DNA of 64,000 bases, taken from contig JAJEKV010000426.1 of the NCBI GenBank assembly GCA_021234155.1, positions 144,553 to 208,552 of the forward strand, written 5' to 3'. A model generated the notes under the pieces. That model saw only the letters and a program-made list of their open reading frames with translations, was not told where the DNA came from and ran no database searches. The DNA is from Isoetes taiwanensis (taxonomy: Eukaryota > Streptophyta > Lycopodiopsida > Isoetales > Isoetaceae). Shown here piece after piece: positions 1 through 11,628 of this stretch (its first letter is position 1; each line of letters opens with the position of its first letter). The translations under genes were made by a program, and so were the position numbers.

Positions 1-919
1 CACTGCTGGCTCCTTCATTTCTGCCTCTTGTTGTGCTAAATTTCTTGTCAGGACCAGTATCCCTCTTGTTCTTATTCTTGCCTTTTCCAATCCCCTTAGG
101 ACTGGGACATGCAGCAGCCAAGTGACCAACACCATCACAATTAAAACATCTATTTTCTTTTAACTTAGGGCAGTTGCTTTTTAAATGGCCATATGAATTA
201 CATCCATAACATGGTCCTATCTTTTTCTTTTCATTGCCAAATCTCCCTTTTCTTTTACCTGCAAACAAGATCTCTGCATTTTCTTCCTCTCCCTTCAATA
301 TTTTTTGCTGCTCAATTTCTGTTCTAATCATTAACTCAGCCTTTTCACGGTTTCTAGCAACTGTTCTTACCAAGGTGGACAGCTGATCATATTCTGAAAA
401 CGCTCTTGACAAGGAAAGCACATGGAAGTCTTTAGTAATTGGCACTCCTGCAGCCTCTAGATCTGTCACAATATTATCATACTTTTGAAAGAACACAGTC
501 AGATTGTCTTCCTCTTTGAACTTCAGCCTTCTTAATTCCCTGTCAAGCAATTCTATCTGAGAAGAGTTTTTTACTTCATAATTTTTTATCAGAAATTCCC
601 ACATTTCCTTTGGTGTTTTATTTTTGATTTTAAACATAATGCTAGAACTTAACTTGCTAGCAATAATGCATCTTGCCTGGTGAGATCTTTTGGTGTTGCT
701 TCCACTTGTTGGAACATTGATTGATGCCTCACTTCCACTTCCATCTCTGGTATTAGCAGCACTGCTCTCGCCTTCTTCAACATTGTCTCATGATACAAGA
801 TCCCAGAGATCTTCTGCCATCAACACATCTTTCATTCTTTCCTTCCATGCCTGAAATCCTGCTTCCCCTTGGAAAATCTCAACTCCATTGAGCAAGGAGG
901 AACCAAGTCTAGTTGCCAT
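1..919 (-). pseudogene. Ty1/copia gag remnant, minus strand, runs off the window edge
   Basis: Read on the minus strand from the ATG at 919, the sequence encodes a copia Gag (UBN2-type region, about residues 1-200) followed by two CCHC zinc knuckles near 100-240 with the pattern CYGCNSYGHLKSNC and CFNCDGVGHLAAAC. Gag binds and packages the element RNA. The start is fixed by the primer-binding site immediately upstream. An in-frame TGA about 43 codons in (near 789, likely CGA to TGA) shows it is defective. The Gag resembles that of the copia element at 11629, so the two belong to related families. Protease, integrase and RT would lie to the left of the window. Confidence 0.85.
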
Positions 920-922
920 TTG

Positions 923-934
923 GCTCTGATACCA
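923..934 (-). other. Primer-binding site (initiator tRNA-Met) of the 1-919 copia element
   Basis: On the minus strand this reads TGGTATCAGAGC, the standard plant copia PBS complementary to the 3' end of initiator tRNA-Met. It lies between the Gag ATG and the LTR end at 936, and so fixes the element's orientation. Confidence 0.9.
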
Positions 935-935
935 A

Positions 936-1584
936 TGTTAAACAATGAGTGAGTAAAAGGATTAAATCGAAACTCGAATCAATAGTATGGCAACTAACTT
1001 AAAACTCATATAGTCTATATATTCATCATAAACCCTTAAGGATTTGAACTTAATAATAGACTATACTATCAAACACCATCAAATACATTGATCTGTTCAA
1101 TTACGGCATTCCCCTGAACACATATTCAACTGAATAGACACCCAAATGATACATCTTCAGTTTATCTTATAGATCGAATCCTAACCGCATGCAGGCGGTT
1201 CCGGATTCAACCATTTCGGTCGCCTTAGCAATAGGCAGTTGGTCGATCCCATTCGACCTTTCAAACTTTCTCAATATATCATATTTACAATAACGACCAT
1301 AGGTTAAATTCTTACCACAAACCATTTACCATTGAGTTCCCCTTTAACCTTAGCCATTAATTTTCCTATCTCCTTATCTCCATCATACGTTTTCAGTCTG
1401 CTCAGTTTCCTAACTATATCTAACATTAATATTTCTTACAGTCATTACCTGATATTATTGCCAGGTTTGTCACTCTCCTGCCTTATCTATAAATTCTTTT
1501 ATTTTTCCATGTGATCTAATTTTCCATTCTGATGATTTTTTGAGGTTATATGATACGTTTCTTACCAGTGATGCTTGGACAACA
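936..1584 (-). repeat. Probable 5' LTR of the copia element (outer end uncertain)
   Basis: The inner edge is clear: TGTTAAACA at 936 directly abuts the PBS, giving a minus-strand LTR that ends ...TGTTTAACA. The outer edge is a guess at ACAACA near 1584, which would make the minus-strand LTR begin TGTTGTCC. The partner LTR is outside the window, so neither length nor target duplication can be confirmed. Confidence 0.45.
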
Positions 1585-3790
1585 TACTACATCTTGCGTA
1601 TGCAGAAGATAGAGAGAATTTTGATAGATAAAAGAACTTTATTAATCATAGCATAACTCACCCTATGAGCGAAAAGTCGTGAGCGTTTATTTTTCTAATC
1701 TAAAGTGGGCAAATGGTAATGGTCTTGGAAACAAATACTCAAAGTCTAAATGAACTACGACTAAACAATTGAAGCCTATGTAAACCAAACACGTTAACTC
1801 AAGCATTTGTTTAAATTGGATGATATAATCTATAAAAACCCTTCCATCATTGTCATTCCTAGATAAGTCATAGCCAAAAAGTCTATAGAAGATCACATTA
1901 TGGATATTTGAGAGTATCCTTCAACGTGCATGTGAATTAACTTAGGACAATATACTTTGAGTTTTGCCAAAACGTTTGGACATTATTCACCTTAGATTGC
2001 ATGTTTCCATGAGCATTCAACATCATCTTGTAAACTCGATTGAATAATCAAAAAAACAAATAAACAAACTTTTTTTTTTTCCTAAGAGGGAGTTTTTGCG
2101 TCTACCTATATCAAAACCTAAACTAGACCAAGATTTAAGCAAAAGGGATTATAATGCTTTGGATCATTAGAAAGTGCCTATGGAATTCCACCTCAATTGG
2201 ATGCTTATCGAAGGCAATGGAATGAGGGCAATGGAATGAGCTTACGGTGTTATTTGTTTTTTAAACTGTGTTTTTACAGTATATAAAGGCTAGAATTCTG
2301 GAATCATCAACTCAGAAAATGGTGCACCAGCTTAGGGTATGCTATGAAGCCATTTTCAAGGTCAATCCATCATGTAAACGAGCATTGAAAAAGTTATAAT
2401 GAGTTTCCATTCCTCTGATATATAAGGAATAAAAATGCTTTATACCACTTTCTTTGTATATGTTGCTTTATATATTATGTAACTATGATCATGATGCTAT
2501 CACACTACCATTTATTAGGTCATTATGCTAGACAATTAATGAATGAGCAACTCGTTCTATATCTAGATGTTGAAGAGGGTTTTGCATTTGTTTGACAAAA
2601 GCTTTCCATTTGTGCAATGACTGATTTAGTTTAAGCCTCCGCAACTTTGGTTTAGATTTATATGCTCCCCTTTAAACTTCTAGTTCCTGAGTTGCATAGC
2701 AAGCCATCGCTTGTGTCGTGCAATGTTACAAATTTTAATTAAGCTACAAGTTTCACCTTTGAAACCATTTAATAATGCATGAATGTAGATCAGCTTCCAA
2801 AGTAACTTACGAAGAGACATCTCTTTTGTTCTCATGTGTGATCGTTGGATCACAAAATAAGCCCTAGAATAAGCCTTGGAATATACCAAATCAAGGATGG
2901 AGGAATTTACACCTCACACCTCTGTATAGCACAACACTCCCCACAAAGCATCAAATACGTATGGGGATATCTTCCAATGGCAAGTAAATGTTGCAACCAT
3001 TGTTTTGGCATAGAATGGGTAGCACATGGTGCATCGGACAAATTAAAAAAAATGGAAAGAGAAAGAACACAATATATTCCTGCAATTCCTACAACTCTAA
3101 CACAGAGCGGCATACATAACAAATGCAACACAATAGATTACAGGGAAGATGTCCACGATTGTTGAAGGATGATTTAGGTATTACATGAATGTAGGGGATC
3201 TACAAACTGATTCTAAGAGCATGATAGGGGTCTAGTTTAATTTAAATATAGATTGTGAAAAAATGACTTCATGGTTTGATTTAGGCCACTTCACCCTCAA
3301 GAAACTGGAGGGCAACCCTCCGTGCGCAGCACCTTGTTTATTGTAATTTGGTGTTTATGGACACCACAAACGATTAAAGAACTTTATAATTCTCATGCAT
3401 GTGGGAACCGGAAAAAAAAACATAATTCTCATAACAAAACCAACCATTCAACATAACATTAATGCGGCCATAGATTGACCATGGGTTAACAGCTATATTA
3501 AACACATGGCCACATTAACCAACCATTGAATATGAAATTAAAAAAAAAAACCATTGAATATAACAAAACCAACCATTCATGTTTGGTGAAGTGTAAGTCA
3601 ACAATTTTGAAGTCAACAATCAATTTACACTAGCAAATTATAACTAGAATTACTAAACAAGTGCCAAGTCAACATAATATGATTGGTAATTTCGAGGTAA
3701 TTATTCGTATCCTACTAAATCATTACGATTAAGATACTAATGGTACGAAATCCTAAAATCGTAGCCTACGAAATTAATTTCACGCCAGCC
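1585..3790. other. Intergenic, AT-rich, no gene recognised
   Basis: Open frames here are short (under about 110 codons), occur on both strands over the same bases (for example 2845-3165) and show no recognisable motif. Poly-A tracts near 3410 and 3541 and repeated AACCATTCA/AACATTAA words suggest decayed repeats. Confidence 0.5.
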
Positions 3791-3800
3791 TTTATAGGCT

Positions 3801-4345
3801 ATGGTCGTGAAGGAGAAGCACCGTCCAATTCCTTCCAACAGAATGTTGAAGCGCTGCCGCTCTCCCTCCAGCTCTGCCTCTCCCTCTCGCTCTGCCTCCC
3901 CTAAGCGCCAGAAACTGCTTTCAATTCCTTCGGCACAGGTCCTTGCCAGTTACTCAATAGGATCTTGGCCAAATTACCATTTGCTGGAGCCCGAGCCTGA
4001 GAGCATAGTACCCGAGAGCCCTGAGCCTGAGAGCTCTGATTCTGATTCCACCTCTTCTGAAAGCTCTGAAGATCTTTCGGAGCTTTCAGAAGAGGTGGAA
4101 TCCTCCTCTAATTTCGATTCCTCTGATGAAGCTTCCTCTGATGATCAAACTGTTTCCCAAGATTCTGATAACGAATGGAGCGAACATCAGACCGAAGAAG
4201 AAGAAGAAGACGAAGAAGAACAGGAATGTTTTTTGGAACTCCAAAATTTTCTGCAGAGTAAGTAGCATGCATGCATTCAATTTTTGCTTTCTTTTATTAC
4301 ATTCTAAACTAATTTTCTTCATTTTTTCTTACAGATGAAGCTTGA
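3801..4345 (+). CDS. Two-exon gene for a Ser/Arg- and acid-rich protein, function unknown
   Basis: Exon 1 (3801-4257) opens with ATG. It encodes a basic N-terminus with an SPSSSASPSRSASPKRQK stretch (residues 21-38; resembling an SR-type or nuclear-localisation patch), then an acidic, serine-rich region with repeated EPE/SSES blocks and a Glu/Asp run. A strong donor (GTAAGT at 4258) and acceptor (TTTCTTACAG ending 4334) define a 77-base intron. Splicing changes the tail to LQNEA and a TGA at 4343-4345; unspliced reading gives LQSK. The length is about 155 residues and the composition suggests a disordered nuclear protein. It is convergent with the transposase-like gene at 4905-7881 and could be a second gene of the same DNA transposon. 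That link is inference, because I found no terminal inverted repeats. Confidence 0.55.
4258..4334 (+). other. Predicted 77-base intron
   Basis: A GTAAGT donor and a pyrimidine-rich TTTTTTCTTACAG acceptor flank it. Removing it keeps the frame and ends the protein four codons later. Confidence 0.6.
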
Positions 4346-4389
4346 AGTCCCGGGAAGCCACCTTTTTTTTTTCTTTTTTTTTCTTTTGA

Positions 4390-4760
4390 TCAAGTTCGTC
4401 TACAGACCTTTTGTGCCTTTGTATTTTTTTTAAGAAACAGATGGTATATAGGCCTTAGTGCCTTCATTTGATCTCACCCCCCTTGTTGATCTCACCCCCT
4501 TGTGAAACAGGCCTTAGTGCCTTTGAAATATATGACGGCCTTGTGCCGTTTTGTAATATATGATGGCCTTAGTGCCTTTTTGAATATATGATGGCCTTGT
4601 GCCTTTTTGAATCTGATATTTTCTGTTTTTGAAGTATTTTGGTATTTTTTGTTTTAAACTGTAATCCAGGCCTTGTGCCTTTTGTTTAATCCAGGCCTCA
4701 GTGCCTTTAATTGTAATGGCTTTGTGTCTTGTGCAAATTTGTGCCTTGTGTAAATTTCTA
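4390..4760 (+). repeat. Irregular array of about ten GGCCTTAGTGCC-type units
   Basis: Downstream of the 3801-4345 gene the motif GGCCTT(A)GTGCCTTT recurs at 20-30 base intervals, several times followed by GAATATATGAT. It lies where a 3' UTR would be, between two convergent genes. It is not a microsatellite, since units and spacers vary. Confidence 0.6.
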
Positions 4761-4904
4761 ATTCTGTTTTAACTCGGAATTCATTCAACATTCGAGTACA
4801 AATTTCTGTAACTGAAGCATAAAAAATGAGAATGCAAAACAGAAACTTCTTTATATTCATAAAAGTACCTATATACAGTACCCTTTACACAATTGCTCTT
4901 TCCA

Positions 4905-6666
4905 CTATTCCAACAACGTGGGAAGCCTCTCTAGAATATCTTTTTCTTCTTTGGCACTTAGAGTGTAAACCACTCCCCGCTTAACAACGTGCTTTGCTTT
5001 AACCAACCTGACTTTGTTCTTTGCAACTTGAGTGGCATAAACAATTGCTTTATTTCCTCTACAAAACTTGTAACTGGATTTACAATTCACCAACTTCTCA
5101 TAGTATGTCCCTTCTATGACCTCATCCCCTTTCACAAACTTCTGCCCTTGCATATCTACAAAGTCTTCTAACACCAAGTACTTAGCTTTGGTACATAGGA
5201 TAAGGTAGAATTTTACATTCTCGTGATTGTTATTTGGAGCCACCACTGCAAAGACATCACCTATAGATACTTGCATGCTACATAAGTCAGCGCTGCCAAT
5301 ATATGCTTCTTCTCCTTCATCATGTACTTCTTCTTCAACAATAGCTTTGATGGGCTGTACCACAACTAGTTCAAACTTCTTAGTATATGATCCTATAAAT
5401 GTGTCATGTGATTTGAACACCCATGGAAACAATGAAGGTTTCTAGATCCTTCAATAGGACGTGCTTCCCACTGATTTTTTCTGTCCACTTGTCCTATTTC
5501 AACCTCCCAAAAAGTTCTACTTACAGTTTGAATCTTCTTTTTATATGTTATGGGTGCTGCTGTTGACATGTACTGCTTTAGCCATTCCACCACCTCGTGT
5601 GCATTGGTCATCTTGCTACCCTTCAACTGTGCTGCTCTCAAAGCCCTCTTTATTACTGCTCCTGCACCATCATGTTCTCCCTTCCCATGGCCAGAGCACC
5701 AAAAGTTCCACATCATGTCTAAACCTGTTAAAGATTTGAATCTAGCATCAAAGTAAAATGATTTTTTACCTTTGAATTGTGAGGCTGCACCATCTGAGAA
5801 GACATAATGCTTCTTCAAAGTGATTTCCTTCTCTTGCATCCAATGATTGTGTAAGAGAAAGCAATGCTGCACAAACAAAGAATCATGTTTTCTGTCATCA
5901 GATATATAAAAATGTTCTTCCTTGATCATTTCTTGTGTCTCAGGATCCCTTCTATATGTGAGGTGCACAAGAATAGTGATCTGCTCATTATGCCAATGCT
6001 TGGACTGGACTTCATTCTGCTCCTTGAAAGAGTAATTCTCTGCAAAGTCAACCACTGATACAATAGTATCATCAGCAAACCTGTTCAGTAGTTGTCTAAA
6101 CATGGCTTGCTGCCATTTATACCTGAAATTATGTGTCACAAAAAACATTGGGAGAAGTCTGTAAATATTGATGCTCAATTCTTTTTTTGGGTTTGCCATT
6201 TTTATCCTTACCAATTTCAATGTATAGTCTATGTTCTCCCAAGTGATTTTTGAGGTACTGTCCTTTGTTTCTTCTTTTGACACCTTTCCATTTTGTCCAC
6301 ACCACATTTGCTGCAGGTTCCTGACAAGCATGCTTCATTGTGCCACTCCTCACCTTCAGGCTTTGGGCAAACCATGCTTCTCCACATGTCACTGTTAGAC
6401 TGCCAAACATGTCTTGCTGCATTGCACCCTACTTGACTTGCCTTGTGGTCACATATCTTGCAATCACAGGTGCAATCTGCACCGTGCACCATGGACTTTT
6501 TCTTCATGTTCTTCACCCCTTCCCTCAACATTGACATCCTCTCATGATAGACGCAACAACAGGTATTGAATTCAGATAGCTTTACAACAAAGTAAGGCTT
6601 TAATTTCTCAAGGCTCTCTCGCTTAATTTGAACATCCGGATTGTCTTGCTTTGAAACTAGTGAAGA
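4905..6666 (-). pseudogene. DDE-transposase-like protein, central and C-terminal part, frameshifted
   Basis: Minus-strand reading from about 6660 gives a Cys-rich block (HGADCTCDCKICDHK and CLSGTCSKCGVDKM, a likely zinc-binding region), frameshifts near 6230-6330, and then a 312-codon frame with VDFAENYSF, ISDDRKHDSLF, VFSDGAASQFK and GHGKGEHDGAGAVIKRAL. The spaced D...SDG...HGKG(E/D)HDG pattern resembles an RNase-H-fold (DDE) core seen in many unclassified eukaryotic transposon proteins. A further C-terminal frame runs from 5432 to the stop near 4905. Reading frames switch at least twice, so it is not intact. I cannot name the superfamily. Confidence 0.5.
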
Positions 6667-6669
6667 AAT

Positions 6670-7290
6670 TCATGTCACAGGAATAAGAATAGAAAACTAC
6701 TTATTAAATGCTAATGCTAATACCACTAGAAAAGCAAATCGCTAATGAATAGCAACTCGGAACTAACCATCGATTCCATTAGCATTATAACATAACCCTT
6801 AGCAAACCAAACCACTAACAAAGTGCTAGGACATTGAGATGAAAGCATTGCTAATCAGAGTGGTAGGTAGTGCTTCACTAACTAAAGATTAAGTTTAGTG
6901 CTAACATTGACAAAATTCCTAACAATTGGAACAACATTAACTAAAATAGTAATATTAGCAATCGCCATTTACAAAATCACTAACAGTGGCACTAACATCA
7001 ACTAAACGTGGCACCAACATTATAAAGGTGAGAAACCTTAGCACTATATCAAGAAATGATCCATTATCAACCATCAATAGCACTAAGACTTGCTACCACG
7101 AGAAGAAGGTGCAGCATTAATTCCATTAGCGGATCATATTAGAATCAATACTTCAAAACTTATAAAAATATTAGTATTAGTAAACGTGAAAAAAAGACTT
7201 AGTAAAAACTGATCTACGATAGTATACCCGCTCACATCAAGGTAATGTGTTGGATGCTTAGGATGTTTTCCTCTACCGGATCTAACGCCT
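6670..7290 (-). other. Intron-like or decayed spacer inside the transposase-like gene
   Basis: There is no coding signal. The words GCTAAT/CTAAC and CACTAAC recur many times between 6700 and 7120. It separates the N-terminal and core segments of the minus-strand gene. Confidence 0.35.
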
Positions 7291-7294
7291 TTGA

Positions 7295-7881
7295 AGTTAG
7301 GCTAAACTCGTGTAGTTTGTCCAATAATCCACAACTTTTTCAATCACTTCTTGGTTCAGAAATCCTTTCTCTTCTTCCTTCTCCCAAGAGCCCACAATGC
7401 GTTTTTTATTACTAATTACAACACGGTGCTTCTTAGCTCGAACAATTCCTTGGATAAATTCCTAAAGCCTTGGCGCCTAATCTTTTGCTTCCATGCTCGA
7501 CCTTCCCAAGTGCCATGACTAATGTCGCTCTTTTGTCGCTAATTTGTCATTGGACTCCACTCCTTTCACGCGTGTTGTATGGTTTCTTGGATGCTACCGA
7601 CAATTTCACCGCGGAACAATCTTTTCCTTATCGACATCGCAACCCGCATAACTTTGTCGTTCTCCACTAGATGCCATACTTCTTTCTTTTCCGTGTGCAG
7701 AGACATCGAACCCGGCCAAATCCAAAAACGTGATTATGGAGGCTGCATGTTGCAATTGCTTTTTTGAGTGCTCAATACTCCAATCTAAATTTTCATTTGA
7801 CAATTGTTGCCTCATCTTGCTTGCTCTTTGCCGTTGCTTCTGCAAACGCCATTTCCGCCTCCTGTCTTCGTCATTAGTCAT
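7295..7881 (-). pseudogene. N-terminal segment of the DDE-transposase-like gene
   Basis: From ATG 7881 the minus strand encodes a strongly basic start (EDRRRKWRLQKQRQRASKMRQ), typical of DNA-binding N-termini of transposon proteins. After stops near 7606, a second coding-like patch (RIVGSWEKEEEKGFLNQEVI, about 7330-7410) follows on the same strand. Its position and orientation fit the head of the gene whose core lies at 4905-6666; the breaks could be introns or decay. Confidence 0.4.
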
Positions 7882-7889
7882 TGGATCAC

Positions 7890-8379
7890 AAGAAGCCCGA
7901 ACAAAAAATGGATGGAAAGAAAGAAACGAGATCTCTCTCCCTCGAGAAAGGGGGAATCAACCACCCCCCGATATTCTCGTTAATTTTGAATTTCCCTCTT
8001 CCCATAATACTAAAAAATAGTGCTAATTTGGGTGGACAAAAGGACACTAATTATGAGACACCGTAACGTGCGAGGACCCTAAACTACAAAGTTCACTCGA
8101 TATAGCTCAAAAAATCCAAGCACAAACCATATAAAAGCATGTATACTTAAAAAATCCAAGCACAAATGATGCAAAAGCATGTATATAATTCAGTATCGCT
8201 CATATCCAGGATTTGCAGTTGGAAAAATTAATAAGAGTATCTTCTACACACAGTTGCAGCTGTAGACACGGGTTAACTATTTTCTGCAAGGCTATACCTT
8301 GATAAATGACCCCAGTAGTATTGAGTGCATGGCATTTCAATTTAGTTTCTATAGTTAATTACCTATTTCATGTATGTTT
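7890..8379. other. Outer flank of the large gypsy element, no gene seen
   Basis: AT-rich, without a recognisable reading frame or repeat. It ends with TGTTT (8375-8379), the left copy of the gypsy target duplication. Confidence 0.6.
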
Positions 8380-9891
8380 TGTGACGTCCCCTACTTCTTC
8401 TACGATGCTCCCATCGTATCAGAAGGCGGAGTTCATCCCCCTGGCAGCCAAACTGACAAGGGTCATCCACCTGACACCAATCCTAGATACTGGATCAATG
8501 AGGAAGAATGGATGGGTCATTTGCCCCGTCTTACCTCGGGACTATCCTAGCTGCAGAAGCGTGAATAAACATAAGCACATGACATCAATATAACAACAAG
8601 TCACCACAATATAACATATGTAATAACAACATCAGTAGCATCAACATACGGGGAACCCTACCCAAGGCTCAGACTCATGGGGGATCGACTGACGGCTTGG
8701 GTCTCCAGAAGTTAATGCAGACCGAATTCATGGCAAATGGATTTGGCTGGCATAAGAACATGGCTGTTGGGTAGTCCACTCCATCCGCCCCTCCCCTGCA
8801 CACTTTGTAGAGTTGGTTGAAGAGTCTTGGGACTGAACCATAGCCTGCGGGGTGCATAGCCAAAGGGGCTACTGCTGGGTTGCATCTCCCCAGTCCCGAT
8901 GAGGCAGGAGGAGAGTCTCCTCTCCCCTCCAGAGGCATGCATGCCCATCACAGGCGACTAGAGGGCCACTGCCCGTATTCGACTTGAACGTCATTGAAGG
9001 TGACGCATCACCCAAGAGGTGTCAAGCTCATGCCTTGCCCACACGCAGTGGCAAACCATTAAGCCTAGCCAGCTTAGATCTCCGGTAGGCTTTACACACC
9101 AGAGGGATCAATCAGTGATGGGACAAGTCCCCCTTGTTCCACCGGTCTAGCCCCGCCACCTACAACTAGGCGGGCTCTTGTACACGGGCTGCATTAATTG
9201 GGAATTAATGAGGTTATCTAGGATCATCTGCTACTGAAGGTTTCAGGGTCTCTACCTCCCTTCCCACATACAAAGGAGAGCATAGAATGGAACATCATCA
9301 TCATCCAGAACTGAAATACTGAATAAGATCTAATCTATCTTACCTAAACATACAAGGTTAGGTTCTTTCATTACGGCTGGCGATCTTAGAATCTACAAGG
9401 CTGATAGGACTGATCTAACATACTATCCTAACTCATTGCCGGGCTAACAGGCGGCTTTGCACAATAGAATCGCAGGTTACCTAATCCTTGACTAGCTCCA
9501 GCTCCTCGGATCATGTCCATGCTCTTGTTCTTGCTGAAGAGAGCTGCCCTTGATGAATCTAATGTGCAAAGGCGGCTCAGTGGCGCCTGACAATGCGGAA
9601 TGGTAGCTTGCCTTGGTCGGAATGGCTCGGGGAAGCCCAAAATGCAAAAGGGAAAAGGTTTAGGGTTTCCCCTTTGGTTCCTTATATATGAACTTTTAGG
9701 GTTAGGTTAGAAGGGGCCAAATGGGGTATTGCCACTTGGCAAGGGGGTTTTAATTGCACATGTTTAATATACATGCACAACATACGAGGTTGCCCCCTAG
9801 GTGCAACCCTTTACGGCTGTCAAGTACTTGTCGTGGTGACATATACGTGTGACGTGGCAATATAATATACGTATTCGGATCGTATGTTATA
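8380..9891 (-). repeat. 3' LTR of the chromovirus
   Basis: Aligned by eye over its length with 49406-51020: shared blocks include GACGTCCCCTA, the CATCGTATCAGAAGGCGG stretch and TATAATATACGTATT. Its inner tip lacks about 13 bases compared with the other LTR, because TGTGACGTTCTCG is missing before AACATACG. It also lacks a tandem duplication present in the 5' LTR. Confidence 0.88.
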
Positions 9892-9900
9892 CCCCACCTT
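9892..9900 (-). other. Polypurine tract of the chromovirus
   Basis: On the minus strand AAGGTGGGG lies directly before the 3' LTR, where the plus-strand primer of an LTR retrotransposon is expected. Confidence 0.6.
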
Positions 9901-10609
9901 GAATTGATGCTGTCCTCAGCATCACGCGTCTCCCACCCTGGAAACCTACATACCCTGCAATACATTTGATACATACAGTTTTACAACATAATTACTCCAA
10001 GGTAATATGTTAATTTTCGTAATACATCCTTGTTCAATAACATACTATGATAAGAGGCTCTTTCGCCCTCGTACTTTATCGTCTATTATTCACAAAATTT
10101 TATGGTTTACACCATTATCATTAACATAGTTCCAAAATTCTCTAATTAAGGTTCCATATCGTCTCCTTGCAATACATTATGATAAAACATGTGTTGCAAG
10201 TCTTCGCAGTGCGACCTTCCTGCCGCTAGACTCTCCTATTGGCCTGCGGGTCCAACACCACGTCAGTATACATTTAATTATTTTAAAGTTGGTTGTTAGG
10301 GAACCGACCATTAATTATAATTTATATGGATGCAAGGCTAATCTCCCAGCATAGGAAGATTATGTTTCTTCCATCTTGGCCATGGAGACAGCGCCCTATC
10401 ATGCCTAAGATGATGACTCGTGCCTACACCTTTAGTTGCCTTTGGCGTGAAGGGTGGCGTCCTTCCCGTATTTTGGCATGAAGGATGGCATCCTTCCCGT
10501 AGTAGGCATTGACTAAAGGTGCTTTCCTATCAATGCATGCCTGAATGACCTCTTATCTCTCAGGTTCGTCTATTTCCGTGGAACGGAAGTAGACTTTTTA
10601 ATCTACCTC
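9901..10609 (-). other. 3' untranslated region of the chromovirus
   Basis: This lies between the chromodomain stop codon (TAG at about 10610) and the polypurine tract. No coding signal is visible. A short direct repeat (GGCGTGAAGGGTGGCGTCCTTCCCGTA and a variant) lies near 10443-10500. Confidence 0.6.
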
Positions 10610-10878
10610 CTACTCACCTATCGGTTCGGTGTCGACTACTTCGGTGACGAGCCGACCCTTGCATTGCTCCATGAATTGGGGGTACTGCTTCTCCAAATCT
10701 GATTGTAGTACCCACGTAGCATCTTCCACAGGTAAGTGCGTCCATATCACTAGGTATTGGAGAAATTGGGATCTTGTCTTCTTATAGGCCCTGTCAAGAA
10801 GAACCTCTGGGACGATTTCAAGCTGATCGTCCGTCATTTCCAGTAACTCTGTTGTCTCCAATACTTCCTCGGAAGTGT
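10610..10878 (-). pseudogene. Chromodomain tail of the gypsy integrase (separated by the copia insertion)
   Basis: The minus strand reads HTSEEVLE... then VLLDRAYKKTRSQFLQYLVI and DATWVLQSDLEKQYPQF, the standard chromovirus chromodomain layout (Y/W aromatic positions, LVIW, DATW). Such domains sit at the integrase C-terminus and are thought to steer integration to modified chromatin. The reading frame joins directly to the integrase end at 28632 (...HVSLLKRHT) once the copia element and one AGTGT copy are removed. Within this exon the frame is open to the stop. Confidence 0.9.
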
Positions 10879-11609
10879 TGATGAGTTGTCAGCTTATAAG
10901 TCATGTTTACAGGCCAATGATTAAAGTTGTGGAATGGTACATCTTGAGAAGGGTTGATCAATGTATAATCATGGTCTTTGAAGCCTTGAGTGCAGAAGCG
11001 TATAATATGGTATGAAATGCCATGGTTAACATATTAAAGGGTTCAAAATTCCAATGGTTAGAAAATCCGAAAAGTGATTCCACGTGTGTGGGATAATGGC
11101 TCGAACATCTTATAAACGGCCTTATGCCTGTGGGATATATGCAGGAATCGAAGGACCCAAAGTAGAATGTTGATCTGGCACGAAACCGCCGGAATGAAGA
11201 AGATATAGCCGGGAATGCATTGAATACATGGGATTGAATAGAATGAGGTGTTGAGCAGTGATTATGGAGAAGATCCGGCAGTATATGGGCCAGTCAAAGC
11301 ATGAACAGTAATCGAGTCAATACACGAACTCTGCTACAGTGAATGGCTTGTATTTCAATGGTCATTACTAGTTTTAATGATTGTGTAACTTATGAACACT
11401 TCCTCTATTGAACTATAGAGAATTAGAGACCACAATTTGGCCGCTCTATAAGTTCTTATTTGAAGGAAATAACTTATGTTGTTAAAACTTGATGTGAATA
11501 TAGTTTTGACAAGGCTATATGATGTTTGAAGGTTATGCAAAGTTAAAACCTTACTAGGCATTCCAGGAAGTTGGTTGATCATCATATTTAATTTTCTAAA
11601 AGCCCTTCA
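10879..11609 (+). repeat. 5' LTR of the copia element
   Basis: It starts TGATGAGTTGTCAGC and ends AAGCCCTTCA, directly followed by the PBS. It is almost identical to 27900-28631. An antisense open frame at 11355-11585 recurs in the other LTR, so it is a repeat by-product and not a gene. Confidence 0.95.
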
Positions 11610-11610
11610 G

Positions 11611-11622
11611 TGGTATCAGAGC
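11611..11622 (+). other. Primer-binding site (initiator tRNA-Met) of the copia element
   Basis: TGGTATCAGAGC follows the LTR end by one base and precedes the Gag ATG at 11629. Confidence 0.95.
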
Positions 11623-11628
11623 TATAAG

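Noticed and set aside
7890-8040. Terminal inverted repeat partner for the DDE-like transposon (against 3560-3800)
   Set aside because: No convincing match between the two flanks by eye.
8675-8951. Frames in the gypsy LTRs (also 49812-50222)
   Set aside because: They occur in both LTR copies with frame differences and have no protein motif.
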